From NCBI RefSeq assembly GCF_001429505.1, contig NZ_LMJW01000020.1, positions 346,296 through 410,295 of the forward strand: a stretch of DNA of 64,000 bases, in the 5' to 3' direction. Each line of letters begins with the position of its first letter. The stretch's first letter is position 1. Below the pieces are notes generated by a model. It searched no databases. It was not told where the DNA came from and saw only the letters and a program-made list of their open reading frames with translations. The translations under genes were made by a program, and so were the position numbers. This DNA comes from Allobosea sp. Root483D1. GTDB lineage: Bacteria; Pseudomonadota; Alphaproteobacteria; Rhizobiales; Beijerinckiaceae. Positions 50,333 to 59,658 of this stretch are shown here, in pieces.

Positions 50333-50621
50333 CTTAGTGTTCTCCAGGTTGAGCCCCGCCCTGTCATGAGCCCTGAGGAGGGCGCACGCGGGACGGCTTT
50401 TTGGCAGTCGGTTGCGTGGTCGGGTTTGCTCTTTAAAGCCCGCTGAGCCGGCCGCATCGAAGCGGCGCCGTCGGCGGCAGCCAAAAGAGATCAGGCGCGG
50501 GTTTCCCCACGCCGGACGCCGCTTCCTAGTCGCGCATGGGCGAGCCGTCAAGAAAAAGCAGCATGGAGGCAAAGGATTTCAGGGCTGTGACAGGCTTCGT
50601 TCCGCATCGCACCGGAAAGGC

Positions 50622-50650
50622 TTGTGCGAAGGGGGCGCGTTGTGTAGTAA
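50622..50650 (+). promoter_or_regulatory. possible promoter of tRNA-Ser
   Basis: TTGTGC (50622-50627), a 17-bp spacer and TAGTAA (50645-50650) precede the tRNA by 27 bp. The hexamers are only partial consensus matches. The remainder of 50333-50677 shows no gene apart from the rplU leader. Confidence 0.35.
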
Positions 50651-50677
50651 CCAGCCCGCTTCGACCAGAGCGACCGC

Positions 50678-50767
50678 GGACAGGTGGCAGAGAGGTTGAA
50701 TGCACCGCACTCGAAATGCGGCATACCCGCAAGGGTATCGGGGGTTCAAATCCCTCCCTGTCCGCCA
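50678..50767 (+). tRNA. tRNA-Ser (anticodon CGA)
   Basis: A 90-nt class II tRNA. Acceptor GGACAGG pairs with CCTGTCC, the anticodon stem CCGCA/TGCGG holds loop CTCGAAA (anticodon CGA), a long variable arm (TACCCGCAAGGGTA) is present, the T-arm contains GGTTCAAATCC, and CCA is encoded at 50765-50767. It reads TCG serine codons. An integrase remnant begins 87 bp downstream, so this tRNA looks like an integration site. Confidence 0.97.
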
Positions 50768-50853
50768 TCATCCCGCTAAGGGTTTGATCCAAAAATAGTT
50801 CTGAAAAATCAGTGGCTTGTAGCCGCCCGAGTGGTACACGCGGGTGGTACGCA

Positions 50854-51102
50854 ATGGCTCTCGCAATGTCGCGCTCTTGGAAGCATCCCAAGACCGGCAT
50901 CTACTGGTTCCGCAAGTGCGTCCCGGACGAGCTCCGGATCCTGCTCGGCAAGACCGAGGAGAAGCAGAGTTTCGGTACGCGGGATCCAGCCGAGGCCAAA
51001 ATCAAGCAGCTTGAGGTCCTTGTCGCCGTCGAGAAGCGCTGGGCCATCCAGCAGCTTCCGACGGCATGGCTCCGAGGTTCGGAATTAGCATCGGTCAGTT
51101 GA
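50854..51102 (+). pseudogene. tyrosine-recombinase/integrase N-terminal remnant (DUF6538-like)
   Basis: 82 residues. SRSWKHPKTGIYWFRKCVP followed by DELRILLGKTEEKQSFGTRD and PAEAKIKQLEV is the N-terminal DUF6538-type domain of phage-like integrases. The reading then ends in unrelated sequence and no catalytic R-H-R-Y domain follows. The position directly after tRNA-Ser(CGA) is typical of an integrase at an attachment site. It is therefore a truncated relic marking the left edge of an old integrative element. Confidence 0.75.
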
Positions 51103-51197
51103 AGCTTCGCCGCTTACCTTGTCGGTTGCCGGCTGGAGTTGGCCCATAGCTAAAGTCAGGAGCATCCGCTTTCCCGCATTCTGACTGACGTGGCCAC

Positions 51198-51222
51198 GAA
51201 GCCGTCCCAAGGGGGCGGCTTC
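51198..51222. terminator. stem-loop in island DNA
   Basis: GAAGCCG (51198-51204) pairs with CGGCTTC (51216-51222), with CCC/GGG inside the loop extending the pairing. There is no T-run. It could be a relic terminator downstream of the lost integrase body. Confidence 0.4.
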
Positions 51223-51269
51223 TGCTATCGCCTCCGGGGCTTGGAGACCTGGAAGCGACCGTTAGGGTC

Positions 51270-51366
51270 AGGCCGCCTTGGCGGCGGCGAGTTCGTCGCG
51301 GCTTTCGTGCAGCGCCTTTTCCAGGAGGTTGACCGCCCGATCGATTTCGGCGGTGGAGACGGTGAA
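51270..51366 (-). pseudogene. possible C-terminal fragment of an aminotransferase-like gene
   Basis: On the minus strand the frame reads TVSTAEIDRAVNLLEKALHE and RDELAAAKAA before a stop, with an in-frame TGA just upstream. The pattern resembles the C-terminal helix of PLP-dependent aminotransferases. The fragment is about 32 residues, too short for firm assignment. Confidence 0.25.
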
Positions 51367-51373
51367 CCAGCTC

Positions 51374-51880
51374 AATCAGGCGCGTCTTGAAGCCGAACGG
51401 GCGGGTGGCCCGTCACAGGGAGTCGTCCTTCTGGCGGAAGCGCAGAAGCGCTTCGACGGCGCACCGATCACGATCCTTGCCTCGCAGAAATCCGAGATCA
51501 ACACATCGATCAAGGGGATCTTGTCCAGGCGTTCCGAGCGCATTTTCGAAAGCGAGGAACGAAAGGTCGCCGCCGAATCGGCTTTGAGGAAACTGGATTC
51601 CCTGCGCTCCATGCGCCTCTTCTCCTCTCCGGTCACACGGCACCGGGATGAAGACGCCAGGCAGCGGGCGTTGGCGCGGATGGACGCACCGGAACGCGCG
51701 GCGGCGGTGGAAATATTCGATCCGCTCTTTGCCAAGGCGCAGGGAGGGGCGCGCCGACCATACGTATCGCGTGTGGAATGTTGCGGCATTGTGCTGAATT
51801 GTTTGGGGATTGTTAGAAAGCGTGTTATTTCAGTCACTTACAGAGTATACTTGGCCTTAAATCCCCAATCTTGGTTGTGA
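51374..51880 (+). other. unassigned open frame in island DNA
   Basis: About 168 codons without a stop. The translation contains QKSEINTSIKGILSRRSERI and EDARQRALARMDAPERAAAV, which look partly protein-like, but no family is recognised and no ribosome-binding site supports a start. The last part (from about 51780) is clearly AT-richer than the surroundings. It may be a decayed gene. The whole stretch 51103-51950 contains nothing I can name with confidence. Confidence 0.25.
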
Positions 51881-51950
51881 AGTTGCACCTGCCCGGTGTT
51901 GAACTCACAACCAGAGATGCGTCACGGGCGCGGAATTGACGGGGACGAGC

Positions 51951-54900
51951 GTGCAGTTTGGTCGTGGACAGGGGTGGGTGCAGAGCGCTGCGATCGTGAC
52001 TTTGGCGATCGGGGGAACGGTCTCGATGGCAACACTGGCGCGAGCCGCCTGTACGCCCGGCGCCGTCGATGCAACAACACCTGCGCCGGGCTCCACTGTG
52101 ACCTGCACGGGAAACACCGTTAATCAGAACGTTGACGCGGGGTACGGCACCGGCAATCAGACGGGCATCACGATCAATGTCGGCGATGGCGCGTCGGTGG
52201 AATCGGTCGGCAAAATCGGCATGTGGGTCGGCGATGCCGTGATCCGCAACGGGCTTGGCGCTTCGGTTCTGGGTCGGACAAGCGGCATCGACGCTGCCAC
52301 CGGTTCTCTCGCCGTGACCAACTATGGTTCGATCACCGGCACGAACGGCGTCGGCATCAGCGCGAGCGCGGGAGCTGCTTCCGTCATCAATTTCGGGACG
52401 ATCAGCAGCACGAACGGTACCGGCATCACTGCGTCTTCCAACCTGACGCTGACCAATCAGGCCGGCGGCGCCGTCCGGGGTGCAGTCGATGGCGTCGTTT
52501 CGACCGCCGGCGGCATCACGGTCGACAACGCAGGAAACATCACCGGGACCAACGCGGCCGCGATCGATGCCCTCACCGATATTACGGTGACCAACCGCGC
52601 CGGCGGTGTCATTTCCGGTGGGACACGCGGCATATTTTCACGCGGTGGCAACATCACCATCGACAATGCAGGAAGCATCACGAGCACGGGCGGTGTGGCG
52701 ACCGTTTCCGCCGGTTTCAATAGCGTGAAGCTGATCAACCGGGCCGGAGCAAGTATCGGCGGCAGCGTCGCGGCATTCAAGACTGTCGACGTGGAAAATG
52801 CCGGAGATATCGGCGGCATCTCTGGGCAGAACGTCAGGGTGGTCAATACCGCGACAGGCACGATTGGTAGCATTGCCAGCATTGCCGGCGCCGATATCGT
52901 CAATTTCGGCAATGTGACGGACGTCAGGACGAGCGGCACTCTGGTCAATCACGCCGGCGGAAACATCGGTACCATCCTTGGTGCGGGGGCCTTGTCCGTC
53001 ACCAATTTCGGAACGATGGGGGGGTGGGGAGCGGCTTCGGCGAACTGCAACTTGTCAACAATGTGGGAGCCACCATCAGCAGCGCGACGATGGCGGTTGT
53101 GGGAGGCCCCCTATACCCGGCGTCGATCTTCAACGCAGGCACCATCAGCGGCGGCATCGCCGCGGTGTATTTCGCGAGCAGCGGCAACACGCTCACGCTG
53201 GCGCCAACCTCCGTCATCTCCGGGTTGGTCTGGGCCGCCGTCCCTGGCAACACGTTGCAGCTCGGTGGCACCGGCACCGGCAGCTTCGATATCTCAAAAC
53301 TCGTCCCGGGGCTCACAAATCAGTATTCTGGTTTCACAACCTTCAACAAGGTCGATAGCTCGCTGTGGTCGCTGACCGGCAACTCGACCTATGACGGCGC
53401 TGTCAACGTCAATGGCGGCACGCTTGCCGTAAACGGCAATCTCGCTGCCGCCAGCCTGCTCACCGTCAATGCCGGCGGCATACTCGGTGGCAACGGCACG
53501 CTCGGTGCCACCGTCATCAATGCCGGCACGCTGGCGCCCGGCAATTCCATCGGCACGCTGACCATGAGCAGCCTGGCCATGAGTGCGGGCTCGACCTATC
53601 TGGTCCAGGTCGAAGGTACATCGTCGGACAGGGCGATCGTCTCCGGCACCGCAGCCATCGCCGGCAAGGTCAGCGTCGATCCGCTCGCGCGTCTCCCATC
53701 GACCACGACCTACACGATCCTCAAGGCGGGCACGCTGACCGGCGCATTCGGCAGCGCCTCCGTCATCAACAATTTCGCGCGCAATCCACGGCTGAGCTAT
53801 GTCGGCAATGACGTGTTTCTGACCCTCGATCCCGGCCTGCTGTCGCCGATCCTGTCGAGCAATGCCTCGATCAACCAGCGGAACGTTGCCGCCGGCATCG
53901 ACAATGCTTTGGAGGGCGGCGTGACCCTGCCGTCGTCGTTCAATTCGCTGTTCGCTCTCACCGAAATCAATCTTCCAAATGCGCTGACGCAGATCTCGGG
54001 CGAGACCGCCACCGGCACGCAGCAGACGACCTACGATGCCATGACCCAGTTCATGGGCGTGTTGTCCGATCCCTTCACTGCCGGCCGCGGCGGCGCCGCG
54101 CCCGGCGCATCGTCCTTCGCCGCCGGGAGCGGTGCCCTCGCCTATGCTCCGGACAGGCGCACGCGCGCCGAGCGTGATGCCCATGCGATGTTCGCCAAGA
54201 CGGCGCCGCGCGCTTACGAGGCGCGCTGGAATATCTGGGGTGCCGGCTTCGGCGGTTCGCGCACAACCGATGGCAACGCGGCCCTCGGCTCGAACCGCTC
54301 CACCGGCCGCAGCGCCAGCCTGGCCGTCGGCGCCGACTACTGGTTCTCGCCCGAGACCGTTGCAGGTTTCGGCCTGGCTGGCGGCGGCACCAACTTCTCC
54401 GTCGCCAATGGCGGCAGCGGCCGCTCCGGGCTATTCCAGGCCGGCGCCTTCTTCCGCCATAATTTTGCGTCGTCCTATATCGCCGCCACTGCTGCTTACG
54501 GTTGGCAGGACATCAGCACTGACCGTCTGATTTCCGCTGTCGGCCCCGAACGGCTCAGCGCAAGCTTCAATGCCAATGCCTTTTCGGGTCGTATCGAAGG
54601 CGGCCGTCGCTGGCTGGTGCCCGCGCTCGGCGGCATCGACCTGACGCCTTATGCCGCCTTCCAGGTCACGGCCTTGCGTCTCCCGGCCTATGCCGAGACC
54701 TCGCTCAGCGGTGCCGGCGGCTTCGCGCTGAACTACTCAGCCGAGACCGGCATCGCGGCCCGCACCGAACTCGGCCTGCGCGCCGAAAAATCCTTCGCAG
54801 TCGATGGTGCGCTTGTCACGCTGCGCGGCCGCGCCGCATGGGCGCATGACTACGATACCAACCGCAATGTCAGCGCCGTGTTTCAATCGCTGCCCGGCTC

Positions 54901-55069
54901 AACCTTCATCGTCAACGGCGCACGCGCCGCCCGCAACTCCGCGCTCACTTCTGCTTCGGCAGAGGTGTCCTTCAAAGGCGGCTGGTCAGTCGCCGCAACG
55001 TTCGACGGCGAATTCTCCGACGTCAGCCGCAGCTACGCCGGCAAGGGTGTCGTGCGCTACGTCTGGTAG
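51951..55069 (+). pseudogene. autotransporter, frame interrupted at a G7 tract
   Basis: Reconstructed length about 1,040 residues. GTG 51951 (after GGGGA) gives a signal peptide (SAAIVTLAIGGTVSMATLA) and a beta-helical passenger with N-x-G repeats (NYGSITGTNGVGI, NFGTISSTNGTGI, NAGNITGTN). The frame breaks at GGGGGGG, 53018-53024. The remainder (VGSGFGELQLVNNVGATISS onward) continues one frame back, and one extra G would restore it. The second part has a passenger end (GTLAPGNSIGTLTMSSL) and a C-terminal autotransporter barrel from about 54226 (RWNIWGAGFGGSRTTDG), ending KGVVRYVW. This could be a phase-variable gene, a recent mutation or a sequencing error. Confidence 0.8.
53018..53024. repeat. 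G7 homopolymer at the autotransporter frameshift
   Basis: ATGGGGGGGTGGGGAGC: the upstream frame runs out at this tract and the downstream frame starts in it. Gain of one G (G8) or a -1 slip would fuse the two halves. Homopolymer G tracts are classic slipped-strand sites. Confidence 0.7.
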
Positions 55070-55454
55070 CGCTACGCGCGCTCGCGTTTCTCCGATTGAA
55101 ACGCCTTGGCGCTCCAGTCTCACCCGGGGCGATTGCCTGTTTGAGAGTAGCCTTGTCGACGATGATCCGGATAACGTCGTCGTCGACCTCGATCCGATCG
55201 ACCACGGCGCGCATATAGGCTTTGCTGAACGGCACGTCGCCGGATGAGATGCTCTGGTGCATAAGCCCGCCGAACTGCTCGGTCGCTCCCGGATCGAATG
55301 AGAAGGCGGACGCAGTGCGCCCCCTGATGCGGTTGAGCGCAGCCTTCGCCTTGTCGCGATCGGCGTCCAGCGTCTTCAAGACGGCATCCAGATCAGTCAC
55401 GCCCCCCTCGACCATGCGGTAGAGCAGGTGGAGTTTCTTCTCGGGTTCCCAACA
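55023..55454 (-). pseudogene. large serine recombinase C-terminal remnant
   Basis: The minus-strand frame reads WEPEKKLHLLYRMVEGGVTD, DLDAVLKTLDADRDKAKAAL and RAVVDRIEVDDDVIRIIVDK, the C-terminal coiled-coil and final beta segment of large serine recombinases/resolvases. An in-frame TAA (55455-55457) precedes it, and the catalytic N-terminal domain is absent. Its 3' part runs into the autotransporter end. It is a second mobile-element relic in this island. Confidence 0.7.
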
Positions 55455-55596
55455 TTAAAGATATCGGACGCGCTTTCGGTCGCCGTTGATAAGGTAAAGC
55501 TCTTGCGGCTTGATGGGCCAAGCTACCGAACCATTTCAGGTAGTCGTGGCACCCAAAGCATCTCGCTCATTTTCCGATATTAGAACGCCATAATTG

Positions 55597-55622
55597 CGTA
55601 TGGCAGCGTCCCGCGCCATACG
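55597..55622. promoter_or_regulatory. inverted repeat upstream of the first winged-helix regulator
   Basis: CGTATGGC (55597-55604) and GCCATACG (55615-55622), a perfect 8-bp inverted repeat with a 10-nt spacer, 84 bp before the regulator start. A candidate operator for autoregulation. Apart from it and the recombinase relic, 55070-55705 holds no recognisable gene. Confidence 0.4.
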
Positions 55623-55705
55623 TTCAACCTGCATGTTGCGAGGAGGCTTCCGCCTGTCCCCCGCTCGATGAGTGATGCCACGTCAACCGGCGGGCGCGAG
55701 TTCGG

Positions 55706-57313
55706 ATGGAACGTACGATGCTGCAGCCGGAAGACCTGGTGTTCGGTGATGTCGCCTTGGATCGCAGCTGCCTGTTTGCTCATCGCGACGGAAAACAGAT
55801 ACGGTTTACACGCAGCGAGCGGGCGCTCCTTTTGCTTTTGACCCGGAATCCGCACAGTCTGATGCGGCGCAGCCAATTGCTTGACGCAATTGCGTCTGCG
55901 AACTCGGACACCTCAGATCGCAACGTCGATTTTCTCATCAACCGGGTGCGTTCAAAGCTGGGCGACAGCGCACGGTCCCCCAAATATATCGCCACGCAAT
56001 ATGGCGAGGGCTATGTCTGGATCGCCGCGCAAGTGCCGGCGGCCACCCTGAAGCCGGACTTCGCGCCAGCCCACGGATTTCTGGCGATCGCCCCCGTTGT
56101 CCCCCGGCATGATGAGCGTCTGACGAAACGGGCAGACTACATCACGGGACAGCTGCGCGAGACGATCGCGGGCAGGGTCGGCGCGGGCCAGACCGCAATC
56201 GTCGTGGGAAACGAAGAATGTGCCGCGACGCGATATGTGCTGAGGGTGAGCTTTCGCGACGGCGGGGCCCGCCTGGATTGCACGGCCACGCTTCGGGAGG
56301 TCCAGACACGGCGCATCATCCGGGCCTTTCGGGTCGAGTTCGCGGCGGCGGGCACGACATCGCTTACGCCGGAGATTGAACGTGTGTCGAACGACGTCAT
56401 CGCGGCATTGGAGACAAATCTGCTCGAGGCTTCAGAAGGGCTCGGCACGCCCACCGACCAGCCGCTCGAGATCCGCTTGCGCAAGGCAACGACTCTGTTG
56501 TCGGCCTCCAATCCGAAATGGCTGGAAAAGGGCCTGCAGCTGCGCGATGCGCGGGAGAGGAATCCGGCCAGTGCGGACATCGCGCTTCAGTGGTGCCTGC
56601 ATTTGTTTGCACGTCTCGTCCTCACCAATCCATTCACAGGCATCAGTCGTAGCGAGCGCGAGGATCTGGAGAGCGAGATCGAAGGAACTGTGCTGGAATG
56701 CCTGCCGCTCGTCGAGACCAATCCCTTGTTGATGCTCGCCGCCGCCAAGCTTCTTTACTTCGTCGATCGCGGCCATCTCGAACTGGCTGAGGATCTTGCG
56801 GAGCGTGCCTTCGCCCGCACGGCGGACTTTGCTGCCGCCCTGCCGTTGCTCGGGCAACTCCGGCAGGCGCGCGGCGATTTCGCCGCCGCAGTGGCGTTCT
56901 TCGATCGCGGTATCGAGATGGCGGATCCCGATTCCGAGTTCGAGAGGCACATGCGTGTCCTGAAGTGCATCGCGCTGCTGGCAGCCGGCGATCGCGAAGC
57001 GCTGGAGGCGACGGCCTTTTCCTGCGAGAGCCCGCACTCTCCGCCTGATCTCACCGTGATGATCGCCGTGCTCGTCACCCCGCCCGGCCAGTCGCTGCCG
57101 CAGGCGGTGACCGATGCTCTGGTCGCCGCCGGTCAGGAAGGAGCGCACAACGCGATCGATTATACCTACATGACCTCCGTGCGACACCTCACCTCGCTGC
57201 AGGCGCGCGCCAAAATCATGCAGGGGCTTCTCGCCCACCTGACCAGGCTGCACGGCGAGGATATCGTTCCGCCGTTCGTCCTGAGGGGAACGGGGCTGAT
57301 CGGCTCGAGCTGA
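55706..57313 (+). CDS. OmpR/PhoB-type winged-helix regulator with TPR-like C-terminus (soluble)
   Basis: 535 residues. The N-terminal domain (about residues 10-105) is an OmpR/PhoB-type winged helix: IRFTRSERALLLLLTRNPHS, RNVDFLINRVRSKLGD, YIATQYGEGYVW. A middle region containing FLAIAPVVPRHDERLTKRAD and a long helical, TPR-like region (LLGQLRQARGDFAAAVAFFD) follow. No membrane segment is seen, so it resembles HilA/CadC-type regulators in a soluble form. It lies between the two autotransporters and is their likely regulator. No receiver domain is present, so it does not need a histidine kinase. Confidence 0.85.
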   Translation: MERTMLQPEDLVFGDVALDRSCLFAHRDGKQIRFTRSERALLLLLTRNPHSLMRRSQLLDAIASANSDTSDRNVDFLINRVRSKLGDSARSPKYIATQYGEGYVWIAAQVPAATLKPDFAPAHGFLAIAPVVPRHDERLTKRADYITGQLRETIAGRVGAGQTAIVVGNEECAATRYVLRVSFRDGGARLDCTATLREVQTRRIIRAFRVEFAAAGTTSLTPEIERVSNDVIAALETNLLEASEGLGTPTDQPLEIRLRKATTLLSASNPKWLEKGLQLRDARERNPASADIALQWCLHLFARLVLTNPFTGISRSEREDLESEIEGTVLECLPLVETNPLLMLAAAKLLYFVDRGHLELAEDLAERAFARTADFAAALPLLGQLRQARGDFAAAVAFFDRGIEMADPDSEFERHMRVLKCIALLAAGDREALEATAFSCESPHSPPDLTVMIAVLVTPPGQSLPQAVTDALVAAGQEGAHNAIDYTYMTSVRHLTSLQARAKIMQGLLAHLTRLHGEDIVPPFVLRGTGLIGSS

Positions 57314-57513
57314 GCGCGCGCCCGCCCCTTATTTCCGGACGCCTCTTTCGCTGCCACTCCTTCGAGGGTGTATGAGCCGACCTCGATATCGAGCATCGCC
57401 TCATCAAACCACGTCACCCTTGAACGGGCATAATTTCGGCAGCTATAGCATGCCATGGAGGGCAATCGGCGGTATTTGGCGCGCCATTCAGGACAAAAAT
57501 GCGAACACCTATG

Positions 57514-57540
57514 TTATTGAAATTGATGAATAATTTTTTT
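57514..57540 (+). terminator. weak hairpin with T7 run in the convergent gap
   Basis: TTATT (57514-57518) and AATAA (57529-57533) with a 10-nt loop are followed directly by seven T. It is 200 bp after the upstream regulator stop, in an AT-rich patch unlike the rest of the window. The stem is weak, so function is uncertain. Nothing else is recognisable in 57314-57577. Confidence 0.35.
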
Positions 57541-57577
57541 GTGCCAAGGCGCGATTAGTAAGTGGCTCATCGTAACC

Positions 57578-57739
57578 TTATCTTTGAGCGCGTTCGAGAA
57601 TCTGGTCGATGGCGGACAGGTTGATCAGGGCTTCGACCTGAAGCAGAACCTTGGCTGGCGCGGCCTGGTCGAATTCGGCCGGAAGCGTGCATCCCGTCAC
57701 CGCAGAACACCCAAAGTGCTTGCACTGTTCGCTAGGCAT
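57578..57739 (-). CDS. candidate small protein, 53 residues
   Basis: The frame begins MPSEQCKHFGCSAVTGCTLP, then AEFDQAAPAKVLLQVEALIN and LSAIDQILERAQR before TAA. AAAAGG precedes the ATG. The N-terminal third has three cysteines (6, 11, 17) and the rest is predicted amphipathic helix. It lies 21 bp downstream of the membrane-anchored regulator on the same strand, so it is probably co-transcribed. I do not recognise it; it could be a partner of that regulator, or the tail of a lost gene. Confidence 0.45.
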   Translation of the reverse strand: MPSEQCKHFGCSAVTGCTLPAEFDQAAPAKVLLQVEALINLSAIDQILERAQR

Positions 57740-57760
57740 CAGCCTTTTGCCGATCGAGGC

Positions 57761-59434
57761 TCAGTGCTCCGGCAAACCTGCCGCGAGAAGTGCTTTCGCA
57801 AGCAACGCGGCCGCGGCCAACAAGATTGGGCTTGCATTTCTGATAGGCAGGAGGACATTTTCCAGGTTCGAATCCGGCCGCAACGCCATGCCTTGGTCCA
57901 TGGCTGCTCTCGCTTCAGCCGGCCGTCCCAGGCCTATATAGGCGGCAGACAGCAGCATGTGGCTGCGTCCCGTCGCCGGGGTGATGGCGATGGACTTTTT
58001 CAGCCATGGCAAGGCGTCTTCGCTGCGACCCATCAACAGATAGGTCCTCCCCACATTGAGCTTCCATGTCCAGCGCGAGACCTGCGGCGTGTCGTAACTG
58101 TCGGCCCGCTTGAACGAGGCCAGCGCCTCCTCGAAGCGGCCCGCCTGGAGCTGGGCGAGACCCATATGCGTCAGCGCGGGTGCGTGCCAAGGATTCAAGG
58201 CCAACGCCCTGGCGCAGACAACAAGGCTCTCGGTGAATTCATTGGTGGCGCTGAGGAGCCGGCAAGAGGCGTCGAGGACGGGGATGCTGGTCGGTTTGAT
58301 CCGCAAGGCGCGTTTCAGGATCGATCCCGCGTGGGCCTCGGCGGCGGCGCTCTCTGTCGGATCGTACCAGATCATCTGAACGCCGCGCATCTGAAGGGCT
58401 GCCAGAGCGACGGCGAGATCGACATTGTCGGGATCCTCGGCCAGCGCCTTTTCCAGCATCGCCTGTGACGTCGCAAAGCGCTCTCGCGACGTCTGGATGA
58501 TGGACGCGGTAGCCTGCTCGATCACGACCTTGGCGCCACCGGCCGATGAGCGACCCTTGTGAGTGTCGGCATTGACGAGCGCATTGATGCGCATCGCCAG
58601 CGGATAACCGACGCCGGCCACGAGCCGGGACTGCTGCAACGCCAGATCGGCCTCGTCGATGACCACCGAGACCGGCGCGGTCCAGATGATCTCCCCGGTC
58701 GCCGTCCGGGTCATGCGCGCCTGCGCCTCCCAGGACCGTCCGGTTTTGCGGAGCTCGCCGGTCACGATGAAGTCCGCCTGCTGCGATGTCTGCGGCGCCA
58801 CGACGCTGATGGTGTCGATCTGCGCCAACCCGTCCGCGAGGCGGGTCGTCATGATCGCCGCCATCGCCTTGTCCTCGTCGCCGGCGGCGATCGGCATCAC
58901 CGCGATCGATGGCGGCCGCCCCGCCATGAGGAGCCCTGGAGCAAGCATCATCATGATGATGGTGAGGGCGACGATGCAGCCGAGCCCGGCGGTCGCGACG
59001 GCAGCGCGGCGGCGGCGCACGAAGCGGCGCCATGACGAGGCGGGGACGAGCGCAGGGCCGGTTTGCGTCGCGCTGCGTAGCGCAGGGTGCGCGGCCTGCG
59101 CTACGTGCGTGGCAGGCTCGGCCGAAACCTCGGCCTCGAACAGATACCCGCTGCCGGAGACGACGCGGATCACCTCGCGCCGATCGTCGCCGAGCGCGGT
59201 CCTGATCTCCCGGATGCATTGAAACAGGTTGTCTTCGCCGACATGGACGTTGGCCCAGACGGCGTCCATCAGCTCCCGCTTGCTGAGCACGCGCCCTGGA
59301 TTGGTCGCGAAGAGGACCAGCATGGCCAGGGTTTTGGGGCGCAGCTTAACGGCTTCGCCGGCGGGTCCGCGCAACGTCGCGCGTCGCCGGTCCAGTTCAA
59401 ACCCGGCGAACCGCAGCAGCATGCCTTCGATCAC
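57761..59434 (-). CDS. CadC/ToxR-like membrane-anchored winged-helix regulator with TPR repeats
   Basis: 557 residues. Residues ~5-105 form a winged helix (LRPKTLAMLVLFATNPGRVL, SKRELMDAVWANVHVGEDNL, IRVVSGSGYLFEAE). A basic stretch (RRFVRRRRAAVATAG) precedes one membrane segment (LGCIVALTIIMMMLAPGLLM). A domain with PSIAVMPIAAGDEDKAMAAI follows, then TPR-like repeats (NPWHAPALTHMGLAQLQAGR, SEDALPWLKKSIAITPATGR). DNA binding would be cytoplasmic and the repeats periplasmic. It is divergent from the small gene and second autotransporter, which it may control in response to an envelope signal. Confidence 0.87.
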   Translation of the reverse strand: MIEGMLLRFAGFELDRRRATLRGPAGEAVKLRPKTLAMLVLFATNPGRVLSKRELMDAVWANVHVGEDNLFQCIREIRTALGDDRREVIRVVSGSGYLFEAEVSAEPATHVAQAAHPALRSATQTGPALVPASSWRRFVRRRRAAVATAGLGCIVALTIIMMMLAPGLLMAGRPPSIAVMPIAAGDEDKAMAAIMTTRLADGLAQIDTISVVAPQTSQQADFIVTGELRKTGRSWEAQARMTRTATGEIIWTAPVSVVIDEADLALQQSRLVAGVGYPLAMRINALVNADTHKGRSSAGGAKVVIEQATASIIQTSRERFATSQAMLEKALAEDPDNVDLAVALAALQMRGVQMIWYDPTESAAAEAHAGSILKRALRIKPTSIPVLDASCRLLSATNEFTESLVVCARALALNPWHAPALTHMGLAQLQAGRFEEALASFKRADSYDTPQVSRWTWKLNVGRTYLLMGRSEDALPWLKKSIAITPATGRSHMLLSAAYIGLGRPAEARAAMDQGMALRPDSNLENVLLPIRNASPILLAAAALLAKALLAAGLPEH

Positions 59435-59658
59435 CCCGATTGTTTCATAGAGCGGCTCCCCGGCCCGGAGGTCCGCTGGAACGAGAATACCAGAAAACTT
59501 TCAGAAAATGCGCAGCCGCCTTTCAGGACGAGGCGATTGGCGAAACCGTATCTTCGTGTGCGTGACGGCGTCCAGATCCAGATGGTTCGAGATCGGCGAG
59601 AATCCGCAGGCCGTGGCCATGATGCCGGCCTGAACCGGGGAAGCGAAACGATCGACCC

